DNA of 14,899 nt from Chitinophagales bacterium. Lineage in GTDB: Bacteria > Bacteroidota > Bacteroidia > Chitinophagales > JADIYW01. Position numbers and translations under genes: made by a program. The DNA is taken from the NCBI GenBank assembly GCA_020848315.1, contig JADLAH010000283.1:1-14899 (forward strand). The letters are read 5' to 3'. Below the pieces are notes generated by a model that was not told the origin of the DNA, ran no database searches, and was given only the letters and a program-made list of their open reading frames with translations. Of this stretch, positions 7,901-14,041 are shown in pieces (position 1 is the stretch's first letter; each line of letters begins with the position of its first letter).

Positions 7901-9237
7901 TTTCCAATTCCTGCGGCAGCGACAGTATGCAGAAAACAGTTACGGTGAAAGCCAACAATGTGGAGACGGATATTTTTTCCGGCACTACCCGTGGCTGTCA
8001 GCCGCTCACCGTTGATTTCTATAATGTGTCTACGCCGGGAACATCGCTGACCTGGGATTTCGGAGATGGCAATGTTTCCTATGTGGATCAGCCGGTGCAT
8101 ACCTTCCAGAACGCGGGTGTATTTAATGTAAAACTCCTGGCGGAAGGTTCCTGCGGCCGCGACTCGGCATTTACTACCATTACGGTATCGCCGACGCCGA
8201 AAGTCAATTTCACGGTGTCCAATGCGTGCGCAAATATTGCTACGCAATTTCTGAATCAAACCACCAGTGCGAACAGCTACAGCTGGTCGTTCGGAGATGG
8301 CACCCGTTCCAGTCTGATTAATCCGACACATACCTACTCGGAAGTGGGCAGCTATGTAGTGAAATTAGTAGCAGGTAACAGCAGTGGCTGTCTCGATTCA
8401 CTGGAAAGACCGATTGGTGTTTTCCCGAAACCGAAAGCGGCATTTACCGTAGAAAATCCGGGTGTCTGTGAGCAGCAACCTACCATATTAATCAACAATA
8501 CCGTAGATGGTGCGGAATATACCTGGTATTTCGGTAATGGCGATGTGGCCAACGTGCCGCTGCCGGCTTATACCTATCAGCAAGCGGGCACTTACACCAT
8601 CACATTGGTGGCCAGAAACGGTTCCTGCTCTGACAGTATCGTGCGACCGGCTGTAGTGCAGATATATCCTAAGCCGATAGCCGACTTTATCTATTCGGTC
8701 AGTTCGCTTGGTTTTGACGCGCCGGTGGAATTTACCAACACGACGGTCAATGGCAATTTCTATATCTGGTCTTTCGGGGACAGCGACACTTCCAGAGAGC
8801 GCGATCCGGTGCATCAGTATGATGGCGTCGGGCCTTACAGGGTGACTTTATACGCGGAAAGCAACCGAGGCTGTAAAGACACGGTATCCAAGGCGATTGG
8901 CGTGGATTATGAAGGAACGCTGTACGTACCGAATGTCTTCTCGCCGGAAGTAGGCGTGGGCGAATCCGCTATTTTCAAACCGAAAGGATTGAGTTTAAAA
9001 GAATATCAGCTGCAGATTTTCTCCACTTACGGGCAGTTACTGTTTGAGTCTACCGCCCTCGAAAACGGGCAGCCAGCGGAAGGTTGGGACGGACGATACA
9101 AAGGCACCATACTCCCGCAGGATGTGTATGTATGGAAAATACGCGCTATTTTCTATAACGGAAAAGCCTGGGAAGGAGTGACAGATGAGAAAACCTGTAA
9201 AAAATCAGTGATGGGAGCCGTATTGCTGTTAAGATAA
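4924..9237 (+). CDS. Giant PKD-repeat surface/secreted protein with type-B T9SS C-terminal domain
   Basis: This is a 1437-residue exported protein, likely carried across the outer membrane by the type IX system and kept on the surface as an adhesin- or SprB-like filament. A signal peptide ends at AKA (residue 22). PKD or PKD-like domains are marked by core tryptophans at about 170, 367, 463, 555, 791, 874, 959, 1044, 1121, 1201 and 1282 (WGDG, WKFGDG, WDFGNG, WDFGDG, WSFGDG, WYFGNG and similar). From 791 onward they recur every 77-85 residues. Two different repeats at about 609-680 and 686-758 share VCK...P.TL, GG-x-W-x-G-x-G and TG-[VI]-F. From about 1333 the YVPNVFSP start and GWDGRYKG, P-x-DVYVW motifs identify the gliding-type (type-B) C-terminal domain. 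Co-transcribed with the PorP/SprF gene. No enzyme domain is visible, and ligand and role in gliding are unknown. Confidence 0.92.
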   Translation: MKLQNKILLIIVLMLTVATAKAQCGFTVSASSVCAGDEVVVKLDTPYAKYHNIVVYKGTFPFGNVANSPIDYEVVAPYMLTENEVRLVFNGASTAQNYTIVLTRSNSNPNPIFPSDACGNTRQITVNPSPDASMSETRNFLYCSASGNQTISVTNTSRTTAQNTNYTIDWGDGSPAFNSATFTNTTHSYAPGNYVLTYTVTGSFAAPCNRSVKKIPVVIGATAPNYGINSAPTSLCAPALYEQNINTAVTALNSPDTYYKYYVNGELVATYSQATLPNKFTYLLDKGSCDLASTCNGQSNVYSILVKAQNQCNVNPISNCIAVKDSLRPIIFGKDTVCVNLRENFINSDPRSKVYKVSGCEKAPQTWYITPNTGFTVTNSNMNGTLGKQDLQVTFTQKGTYTIRLYAEGDCNNEDTTFKVVVTDQVDANATFPSSSCIPASGFLDIPFTNTSTDPADIRFYSWSVSPALGTSFIAGSATSKDVTIRFTRSGNYSVTLTATGGCNSDVWTGNVVIKGKPAIDTITIPEACSVPHTLFPRNYFTYTNGGDAGATFNWTFPGATPASSSNELPGSVVYNTPQTYLVTLTISAQCGDSTLSNVIKINSFPKPDAGPDISVCKTAAPITLSATPPGGEWRGNGITNAPTGVFNPSLVAAGPHNIVYVLNPAGLCPTYDTVSINVLEINGLTGGPEQTVCKSTQPLTLISNPSFPGGTWFGQGVVNGVTGIFDPVGLAPGDYQVGYVYSDNSGACSDTAFKKVIVLDSVFIGPPPTLCAGQPFDFGTISGNIAVATWKFGDGSPDAIVVNPIKSYANPGTYTVTLIAETPDRCKDTIRFPVTVVRNEDLSFLVDQDSSCTGNNFTFTFPATHKPTTNYIWDFGLSTVQANAPNTQVYSFPKPLLADTTYIITLRADYSCGAVYYKDSVKVKASPKADFTVQPIGCSPLKPILYNGSYGNPTSYFWDFGNGQTTIQANPVAPTYTNNTRRDTVFTIRLKVSNSCGSDSMQKTVTVKANNVETDIFSGTTRGCQPLTVDFYNVSTPGTSLTWDFGDGNVSYVDQPVHTFQNAGVFNVKLLAEGSCGRDSAFTTITVSPTPKVNFTVSNACANIATQFLNQTTSANSYSWSFGDGTRSSLINPTHTYSEVGSYVVKLVAGNSSGCLDSLERPIGVFPKPKAAFTVENPGVCEQQPTILINNTVDGAEYTWYFGNGDVANVPLPAYTYQQAGTYTITLVARNGSCSDSIVRPAVVQIYPKPIADFIYSVSSLGFDAPVEFTNTTVNGNFYIWSFGDSDTSRERDPVHQYDGVGPYRVTLYAESNRGCKDTVSKAIGVDYEGTLYVPNVFSPEVGVGESAIFKPKGLSLKEYQLQIFSTYGQLLFESTALENGQPAEGWDGRYKGTILPQDVYVWKIRAIFYNGKAWEGVTDEKTCKKSVMGAVLLLR

Positions 9238-9265
9238 ACAAGATATTTAACAGTTAGTAACCTAT

Positions 9266-9290
9266 AAGTTATAGTTTAAATTTATAACTT
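9266..9290. repeat. AT-rich inverted repeat between adhesin and methyltransferase genes
   Basis: AAGTTATA (9266-9273) and TATAACTT (9283-9290) are a perfect 8-bp inverted repeat with a 9-base AT-only-but-one spacer. It lies 14 bases before the ATG of the methyltransferase. No T run follows, so a terminator is unlikely; it could be an operator or chance in AT-rich DNA. Confidence 0.35.
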
Positions 9291-9303
9291 CGTTCCCATT
9301 ATT

Positions 9304-10068
9304 ATGACATATCAGGAAAATTTAATTTACGATGTAGGCTTTCACAAAGGCGAAGACACCCGTGTATACCTGAGAGAAGGGTTTCGGGTGGTAGCCATTG
9401 AGGCCAATCCTTTACTGGCGGAAGAAGGTAAAAAACTATTTGCAAAGGAAATACAGGACGGCCGTCTGACCTTACTGAATATCGGAGTCGGGAATGAGTT
9501 CGGAGAACTGGATTTCTGGGTGAATGATTATCTCACGGAGTGGAGTTCTTTTGATAAAAGCGCAGGCTGCAGAAGCGGGTCAGCTTGCCATTCCGTGAAG
9601 GTGAAATGCATACCATTAACGGAAGTATTCAAAGAATACGGCGTGCCTTTTTATTTTAAAGTGGATATTGAAGGGTATGACATCTATTGCCTGCAGCAGA
9701 TAGATCCTGCCTGTAAGCCTAAATATCTTTCTACGGAAGCTTGGAGTGTGGAATGGCTGCGATTATTGCATGAAAAAGGATATACAAAATTCAAAATCAT
9801 CAATCAGGTAGATGGGTTTCACCCCATAGATATTGCGCGGGAGCGTTCGAAAATACGATATATACGCAACCGCTTTTATCGTTATTTTATGAAAAACAGA
9901 AAAGACGTGCCGTACGTTTTTGGCAGCAGCGGTCCGTTTGCGGAGCAGACAGAAGGACCATGGCTTGACTTCAAAACCGCAGAAGATTTGTTTTGTCAGT
10001 TTAAAGAAAATGGTACGGGAAAACCAATCAATCCATTGAGCTGGTTTGATTTTCATGCTACTTATTAA
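9304..10068 (+). CDS. FkbM family SAM-dependent methyltransferase
   Basis: The protein has 254 residues. The N-terminal YDVGFHKGEDT (residues 9-19) is the SAM-binding loop, seen as DVGANxGxxT in many FkbM proteins. VVAIEANP (29-36) gives the acidic residue for the ribose, and YFKVDIEGYD (117-126) is the characteristic later FkbM motif. FkbM-type enzymes usually O-methylate sugars, polyketides or other glycans; the substrate here cannot be told. The C-terminal ~100 residues are basic and aromatic without a domain I recognise. The gene starts 66 bases after the adhesin gene and has no signal peptide, so it is cytosolic. A weak -7-like box (TAACTTCG, 9285-9292) precedes it. It may be read through from the adhesin unit or have its own promoter; a link to glycan modification of surface proteins is only a guess. 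Confidence 0.85.
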   Translation: MTYQENLIYDVGFHKGEDTRVYLREGFRVVAIEANPLLAEEGKKLFAKEIQDGRLTLLNIGVGNEFGELDFWVNDYLTEWSSFDKSAGCRSGSACHSVKVKCIPLTEVFKEYGVPFYFKVDIEGYDIYCLQQIDPACKPKYLSTEAWSVEWLRLLHEKGYTKFKIINQVDGFHPIDIARERSKIRYIRNRFYRYFMKNRKDVPYVFGSSGPFAEQTEGPWLDFKTAEDLFCQFKENGTGKPINPLSWFDFHATY

Positions 10069-10070
10069 AT

Positions 10071-10099
10071 AAAAAAAACCGCAGTTTACTGCGGTTTTT
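10071..10099. terminator. Bidirectional intrinsic terminator
   Basis: A perfect stem of CCGCAG/CTGCGG extended by A/T pairs (10074-10084 with 10089-10099, loop TTTA) has T runs on its 3' side in both directions. It lies between the converging methyltransferase and ahpD genes and can serve both. Confidence 0.9.
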
Positions 10100-10134
10100 G
10101 TGACTATGTTGCGTTAGCCCGTCAAGGGTATATG

Positions 10135-10710
10135 TTAGTAGACCATTTTGCTCAGGCTGGTAATGATGCTGGCGAGGCGGATGGCATCCCATACGCGCTG
10201 CTCGCTGCTGCCGGCGTGCAATACGGATTGCTCGTGGCTTTTCACACACATTTCGCAACCGTTTACGGCACTTACCGCTAAACTTACCAGTTCAAAAAAT
10301 TCTTTTCCCAATACAGGGTTCATCATAATGTTCATACGCAGTTTTGCCGGCGCATTGTTGTAGAATTCCTTATCTACAAAATGACGGAAACGGTAGAATA
10401 CGTTATTGGCCGCGAGCAGAGAGGCACAGGCCTGTGCTTCCGCGATTTCCGCGTCGCTGGCTTCATTTTCCTTGGCTTTTGCCGTAAATGCCGCCTGCAA
10501 TACGGTATTGTTATTGTTGGTAGCTATTGCCAGTGCCAGCAGGTAGCTTTCCTTGGCGGAAAGGCTTTCGCTGGTCAATACGCTTTTCACATTCAGTTTC
10601 AGGTCGCGAAGGTATTTGGAATCCGCGGCACCCAGCTGTTCCAGTGTGGCAGTCGTATAGCCCGGCTGTACACCCAGGTCAGCCATCAGTTCTTGAATTG
10701 TCTCGTGCAT
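10135..10710 (-). CDS. ahpD: Alkyl hydroperoxide reductase AhpD (carboxymuconolactone decarboxylase fold)
   Basis: The protein has 191 residues and is all-helical in character. The catalytic motif CEMCVKSH gives Cys152, Cys155 and His159, and Glu140 lies 12 residues before the first Cys, matching Glu118/Cys130/Cys133/His137 of Mycobacterium tuberculosis AhpD. The NNVFYRFRHF segment (102-111) also matches that protein. In M. tuberculosis AhpD is a thiol-disulfide adaptor that passes electrons from lipoylated dihydrolipoamide succinyltransferase to AhpC and has weak peroxidase activity of its own. The placement directly downstream of ahpC supports the same partnership. It is cytosolic and is the last gene of the dps-ahpC-ahpD unit; the gap before it contains a long hairpin that could set its expression relative to ahpC. 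Confidence 0.93.
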   Translation of the reverse strand: MHETIQELMADLGVQPGYTTATLEQLGAADSKYLRDLKLNVKSVLTSESLSAKESYLLALAIATNNNNTVLQAAFTAKAKENEASDAEIAEAQACASLLAANNVFYRFRHFVDKEFYNNAPAKLRMNIMMNPVLGKEFFELVSLAVSAVNGCEMCVKSHEQSVLHAGSSEQRVWDAIRLASIITSLSKMVY

Positions 10711-10732
10711 GGTTTGGAGATTTTAGATGATT

Positions 10733-10774
10733 AGAACCAAGAACCAAGACGATACTGTCCTGGCTCCTGACTCT
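10733..10774 (-). repeat. Heptad-repeat hairpin in the ahpC-ahpD gap
   Basis: Two 18-base arms (10733-10750 and 10757-10774) flank a 6-base loop. In minus-strand RNA they pair over all 18 positions: 13 Watson-Crick and 5 G-U pairs, no mismatch. On the plus strand the five G-U pairs become A-C mismatches, so the structure fits the ahpCD transcript only. Each arm is itself built of 7-base units (AGAACCA-like and TCCTGRC-like). No T run follows, so it is not a standard terminator. Confidence 0.75.
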
Positions 10775-10787
10775 TTTATCATGATTC

Positions 10788-11333
10788 TTATGACAAGGTA
10801 GCTTGTCCTTTTTCCCAGTTACATGGGCATAATTCGTCTGTTTGGAGCGCATCCAGTACGCGGATAACTTCTTTTACATTACGGCCTACAGACAGGTCGT
10901 TTACACTCACCCAACGGATGATGCCTTGCGGATCAACGATGAAAGTAGCACGGTAGCATACTTCTTCGCCTTTTGTCAGGATACCCAGTTCGCGGGAAAG
11001 AGATTTGGAAGTATCTGCCAGCATCGGGTAGCTCAGACCACGTAAGTCATCGTGGTGAACTCTCCATGCGTGGTGTACGAATTCAGAGTCGGTAGAACCA
11101 CCGATTAATACAGCATCTCTGTCTTTGAAGTCGCCGTTGTGTTTGCCAAATTCAGCGATTTCTGTAGGGCAAACGAAAGTAAAATCTTTCGGCCAGAAGA
11201 AAATCACCATCCATTTACCGTCTTTGGTGTGGATGTCGTTGGTGATTGTTTCAAATTCTTTGCCTTTTTCCAGGCTCACTACTGCTGTTTTTTCGAATGC
11301 AGGAAACTTTTGTCCTACTGTTGCTAATCCCAT
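10788..11333 (-). CDS. ahpC: Alkyl hydroperoxide reductase AhpC, 2-Cys peroxiredoxin
   Basis: This 181-residue cytosolic peroxidase reduces H2O2, organic peroxides and possibly peroxynitrite. The peroxidatic site PKDFTFVCPTE gives Pro48, Thr52 and Cys55, with the supporting Arg128 in YRATF. The C-terminus, DELCPCNWEKG, has two Cys (169, 171) like the ELCACNW end of Mycobacterium tuberculosis AhpC, where they act in resolution and hand-over to AhpD. It differs from the enterobacterial AhpC that is reduced by AhpF. The gene sits 39 bases after dps and 77 bases before ahpD, all minus strand, and faces oxyR across dps, so OxyR control is expected. Full length, and the ATG is at the usual family start. 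Confidence 0.96.
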   Translation of the reverse strand: MGLATVGQKFPAFEKTAVVSLEKGKEFETITNDIHTKDGKWMVIFFWPKDFTFVCPTEIAEFGKHNGDFKDRDAVLIGGSTDSEFVHHAWRVHHDDLRGLSYPMLADTSKSLSRELGILTKGEEVCYRATFIVDPQGIIRWVSVNDLSVGRNVKEVIRVLDALQTDELCPCNWEKGQATLS

Positions 11334-11372
11334 TGTTCAAATAATTTAGAGGTTATAAATAATTAGTTTGTT

Positions 11373-11858
11373 TTAATTTTTCAACCAGGCGGAATACATC
11401 CAGATTTCCTTTTCCTGCTGGGTGATGAAATCCGTGAGCAATGTCAGTGTGCCTTCATCGCCCAATGCATCGGCCTGTATTAATATAGAACGTTCAATTT
11501 GTATAATAGTTCCCAGACTGTCAATAATCAATTGTACGGAAGCCGTACCGTCCGTGATGTTTTTGCCTTCTTTGATGGAAGCCTTTTTCAGGTAGTCGGA
11601 GAAGGTGTGCAGCGGCGTAAAACCGAGCGTCAGGATGCGTTCTGCCACCGCGTCTATCTTGAGTTGCAGGTCGTTGTAGATTTCCTCAAATTTCACGTGC
11701 AGTTCGAAGAAATGCTTTCCCTTGATATTCCAGTGCAGGCCGCGGGTATTCTGATAATATACCTGAAAATTGGCCAGCAGTATATTGAGTTGCTCTGCCA
11801 GTGCCTCCGATTTTTTGATATCGAGGCCAATTGCAGAGATATTTTTACTTTTTGTCAT
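11373..11858 (-). CDS. dps: Dps ferritin-like DNA-binding/iron-storage protein
   Basis: This 161-residue Dps-family protein forms hollow dodecamers that oxidise Fe(II) with H2O2 and store it, which limits Fenton damage. The inter-subunit ferroxidase residues are all visible with E. coli spacing: His42 in GLHWNIKG, His54, Glu58 (in place of Asp67), Asp69 and Glu73. The short Lys-containing N-terminus (MTKSKNIS) could contact DNA but is shorter than that of E. coli Dps. It is the first gene of the dps-ahpC-ahpD unit, diverging from oxyR with a 114-base gap to the OxyR ATG. A perfect -7 box 21 bases upstream and a dyad over its -33 region suggest activation by OxyR. Confidence 0.95.
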   Translation of the reverse strand: MTKSKNISAIGLDIKKSEALAEQLNILLANFQVYYQNTRGLHWNIKGKHFFELHVKFEEIYNDLQLKIDAVAERILTLGFTPLHTFSDYLKKASIKEGKNITDGTASVQLIIDSLGTIIQIERSILIQADALGDEGTLTLLTDFITQQEKEIWMYSAWLKN

Positions 11859-11878
11859 GACTTTTTTGTTTTGTGATA

Positions 11879-11886
11879 CAAATATA
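11879..11886 (-). promoter_or_regulatory. dps: -7 promoter box of dps
   Basis: Minus-strand TATATTTG matches TAnnTTTG exactly and ends 21 bases before the dps ATG, predicting a leader of about 14 bases. The -33 position (about 11906-11910) reads TTTA/TTTT, a weak match. A weak basal promoter helped by an activator would fit. Confidence 0.6.
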
Positions 11887-11892
11887 CGACAC

Positions 11893-11914
11893 TTGATTTA
11901 ATAAGTAAAATCAA
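11893..11914. promoter_or_regulatory. Dyad over the dps -33 region, candidate OxyR operator
   Basis: TTGATTT (11893-11899) and AAATCAA (11908-11914) form a perfect 7-bp inverted repeat with an 8-base spacer, an interrupted palindrome typical of LysR-type binding sites (T-N11-A kind). It overlaps the -33 and spacer of the dps promoter. It is not the E. coli ATAG-N7-CTAT pattern, so the assignment is by position and shape only. Confidence 0.4.
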
Positions 11915-11920
11915 TTAAAT

Positions 11921-11949
11921 TTATCGTTTGATAACGAAAAACTATTATC
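11921..11949. promoter_or_regulatory. TTATC/GATAA triplet of half-sites before oxyR
   Basis: Three half-sites alternate in orientation: TTATC (11921-11925), GATAA (11930-11934) and TTATC (11945-11949). They are 24-52 bases upstream of the oxyR ATG and may be an autoregulatory site or overlap the oxyR promoter (TATCGTTTG, 11922-11930, is a -7 box with one extra base). Confidence 0.35.
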
Positions 11950-11972
11950 ACACAAAATTACAAAATTTTGAT

Positions 11973-12911
11973 ATGAACATCACCCTCACGCAGCTGGAAT
12001 ATTTACTGGCCATAGATACTTACCGCCATTTTGCCAAGGCCGCCGATGCTTGTCTGGTGACGCAGCCCACCCTAAGTATGCAGCTGAAAAAGCTGGAAGA
12101 GGAGCTGGGTGTCGATATTTTTGACCGCAGCAAACAGCCTATTATTCCCACAGATGCCGGCGTGAAAATTATAGAACAAGCGCGGATGGTATTGCGCGAA
12201 GCCAAAAAAATTGAGCACCTCGCGCGCCATTTCGACGATACGTATGAAGGCAGCCTCACCATCGGCATCATTCCGACGCTGGCGTCTTATCTGCTGCCGT
12301 ATTTTCTGGGTGATTTTCTGAAAAAATACAGCAAAGTGAAGTTGGTGATAGAGGAACTGAAGACCGAAGAAATCATCATGAAACTGAATAAAGACGAGAT
12401 TGATGTTGGCATTCTCGCCACGCCGCTGCATGAAACATCGCTGGTGGAGGAACCCTTGTTTTACGAAGAAATAAAAGTGTACGCTCATTATGGCCATCCG
12501 CTGCTGAAAAAAAAACAACTGGAGCATACCGACATCCTGCGCGAAGACATGTGGATGTTGTCGAAAGGCAATTGTTTCCGCAATCAGGTGATAAATATCT
12601 GCGCCAATCCGATTAAGAAAGACGAGCAACTGAAATACGAAACCGGCTCTATCGAAACGCTGAAGAAAATGGTGGAGATGGAAGGCGGTTTTACTTTGCT
12701 GCCGGAACTAGCAGTGCTGGAGTTGCCGGCAAAAAAAATGAATCAGGTGGTGGATTTTAAAAAACCCAAGCCCCTGCGTGAAATCAGCATGGTGTATGCA
12801 CGCAGCATTTCCAAAAAGAAACTCATGGAGGTTTTGAAAAAACAGATTATGGCCTCTTTGCCGGAGGAATTGCTGAACAGAAAACGCGGCAGCGTGGTGG
12901 AGTGGAAGTGA
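11973..12911 (+). CDS. oxyR: Hydrogen-peroxide-sensing LysR-family regulator OxyR
   Basis: The start chosen is the ATG at 11973 (MNITLTQLEYLLAID), giving 312 residues, the usual LysR length; an upstream in-frame TTG at 11928 would add 15 residues without family match. Residues 1-60 form the winged helix-turn-helix (HFAKAADACLVTQPTLSMQL). The rest is the sensor domain. The redox motif GNCFRNQVINIC has Cys201 and Cys210 with eight residues between them, as in E. coli Cys199/Cys208, so a disulfide switch is well supported and separates OxyR from other LysR proteins. It is divergent from dps-ahpC-ahpD, its expected targets. Its TGA abuts the stop codon of the converging membrane-protein gene with no base between and no terminator. 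Confidence 0.95.
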   Translation: MNITLTQLEYLLAIDTYRHFAKAADACLVTQPTLSMQLKKLEEELGVDIFDRSKQPIIPTDAGVKIIEQARMVLREAKKIEHLARHFDDTYEGSLTIGIIPTLASYLLPYFLGDFLKKYSKVKLVIEELKTEEIIMKLNKDEIDVGILATPLHETSLVEEPLFYEEIKVYAHYGHPLLKKKQLEHTDILREDMWMLSKGNCFRNQVINICANPIKKDEQLKYETGSIETLKKMVEMEGGFTLLPELAVLELPAKKMNQVVDFKKPKPLREISMVYARSISKKKLMEVLKKQIMASLPEELLNRKRGSVVEWK

Positions 12912-13550
12912 TTATGCGATCTCGTTCAGTTCTTTCAGACAGTCTTTCAGCTTTTCCAGATGCTGTCCGTACAGTTTGCGGATATACCATTTCATCACCG
13001 GATAGGAGAGCAGTGTCAGCAGTAGGGAAAACAACAGCATATAAGACAAGATGCCGTAGTTGAATGTGTCGAAATACAGCAGGAATCCGAGGGCTTTCAG
13101 CTGATATAGTATGGCGAATGCCGAAAGGAATCCGGTAACAGGCGTGAGGAAAATGCTTCCCCAGAAATAAATTTTCAGGTATTTTTCCAGTTGCGCAATC
13201 ATCATTTCGAGGTGACTTTTCATGGAAGCGCTGTACGAATAGAATTTTTTCAGTTCGCGGTATTTCTTGATGTAATAGAACAGATACGGAATAAAGATGA
13301 GGCCGATGACAAGGAGGCAAACGATGCTGACTTCGCGGGCGTGAAAATAAAAGGGCACACAGGCAATCAGCAGCAGACAAATCATGAAGACACCGATTTC
13401 AATACGCAGGTTTTGTAACAGGCGATCAATGATATTCGCAGATTTTGCTTTCAGTAGGGTTTTAATTTCCTCACTATTCACCTGTTGCCGGTGTACGGAG
13501 GAATCAATATTGTCCTTCCAGAGATGCTTCAGTTCTTCTAAATCTATCAT
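12912..13550 (-). CDS. Four-helix membrane protein co-encoded with ECF sigma factor
   Basis: The protein has 212 residues. A soluble N-terminal part of about 48 residues, beginning MIDLEELKHLWKDN and rich in charged residues, could face the cytoplasm. Hydrophobic segments at about 50-70, 73-94, 127-150 and 165-190 predict four membrane helices, and the C-terminal ~20 residues are charged. Its ATG overlaps the TGA of the sigma-factor gene (shared bases 13547-13550), so the two are translationally coupled. Location makes it a candidate anti-sigma or signal partner, but it has no zinc-binding anti-sigma (H-x3-C-x2-C) motif and I do not recognise a named family. Similar LWK-starting membrane proteins next to sigma factors are common in Bacteroidota. 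Confidence 0.85.
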   Translation of the reverse strand: MIDLEELKHLWKDNIDSSVHRQQVNSEEIKTLLKAKSANIIDRLLQNLRIEIGVFMICLLLIACVPFYFHAREVSIVCLLVIGLIFIPYLFYYIKKYRELKKFYSYSASMKSHLEMMIAQLEKYLKIYFWGSIFLTPVTGFLSAFAILYQLKALGFLLYFDTFNYGILSYMLLFSLLLTLLSYPVMKWYIRKLYGQHLEKLKDCLKELNEIA

Positions 13551-14041
13551 GGACGTACATTTAAAATGGTTCTCAATTTTTCTTTAATCCTGTTCATCTT
13601 CACGGCCACGTAATTGGCGGTAATGCCCGTTATTTCAGCGATTTCATCATAGGGTTTATCTTCCAGATACAGCAATACGATGGATTTTTCCACATCCGAC
13701 AGATGTTCTATGGCCTTGTAGAGTTGTTGCAATCCTACTTCCGGATTTTCTTCCTGTCTGTCTTCGAGTTGGAATGCGATAGCGTCGATTCCGGTCGTTT
13801 GTATTTTCTTTTTGCGCAGTCCCGAGATAGCCGTATTCAGGGCAATCCTGTACATCCAGGTGCTGATTTTTGATTCCTGTCTGAACCCGGGAAATGCTTT
13901 CCAAAGTTGCAGCACAATTTCCTGAAATAAATCGTGGTGGTCTTCCTGACCGGAACAGTACATCCTGCATACTTTGTGTATGATGCCCTGATGCTGATTG
14001 ATAGTCTGAATAAATAGTTGTTCCGTGTTCACTGCTACCAC
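13547..14041 (-). CDS. RNA polymerase ECF-type sigma factor
   Basis: The protein has 164 residues. Region 2 spans about 15-78, with DLFQEIVLQLWKAFPGF (37-53) for core polymerase binding and ISTWMYRIALNTAI (59-72) for -10 recognition. Region 4 spans about 105-158, with a helix-turn-helix around YDEIAEITGITANYVAVKMN. There is no region 1.1 or 3, so it is a short ECF factor. No in-frame ATG exists at the start: the frame opens with GTG at 14041 or a second GTG at 14032 (VNTEQLF). A separate ATG overlaps the first GTG and stops after two codons. Its own promoter is of the housekeeping type (TATATTTG, 14071-14064). Targets may include the divergent genes with repeated upstream blocks; this is inference. 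Confidence 0.92.
   Translation of the reverse strand: MVAVNTEQLFIQTINQHQGIIHKVCRMYCSGQEDHHDLFQEIVLQLWKAFPGFRQESKISTWMYRIALNTAISGLRKKKIQTTGIDAIAFQLEDRQEENPEVGLQQLYKAIEHLSDVEKSIVLLYLEDKPYDEIAEITGITANYVAVKMNRIKEKLRTILNVRP

Noticed and set aside
7771..8331. 186-residue minus-strand ORF inside the adhesin gene
   Set aside because: It is an antisense frame of a long repetitive gene, with Arg/Ile-rich composition and no motif.
10733..10774. Heptad hairpin as a rho-independent terminator of ahpC
   Set aside because: No T run follows the stem on the minus strand, and the downstream ahpD belongs to the same functional unit.
11928..11972. Longer OxyR start at TTG 11928
   Set aside because: It adds 15 residues with no family match and would overlap the probable promoter; the ATG at 11973 begins with the typical LysR opening.
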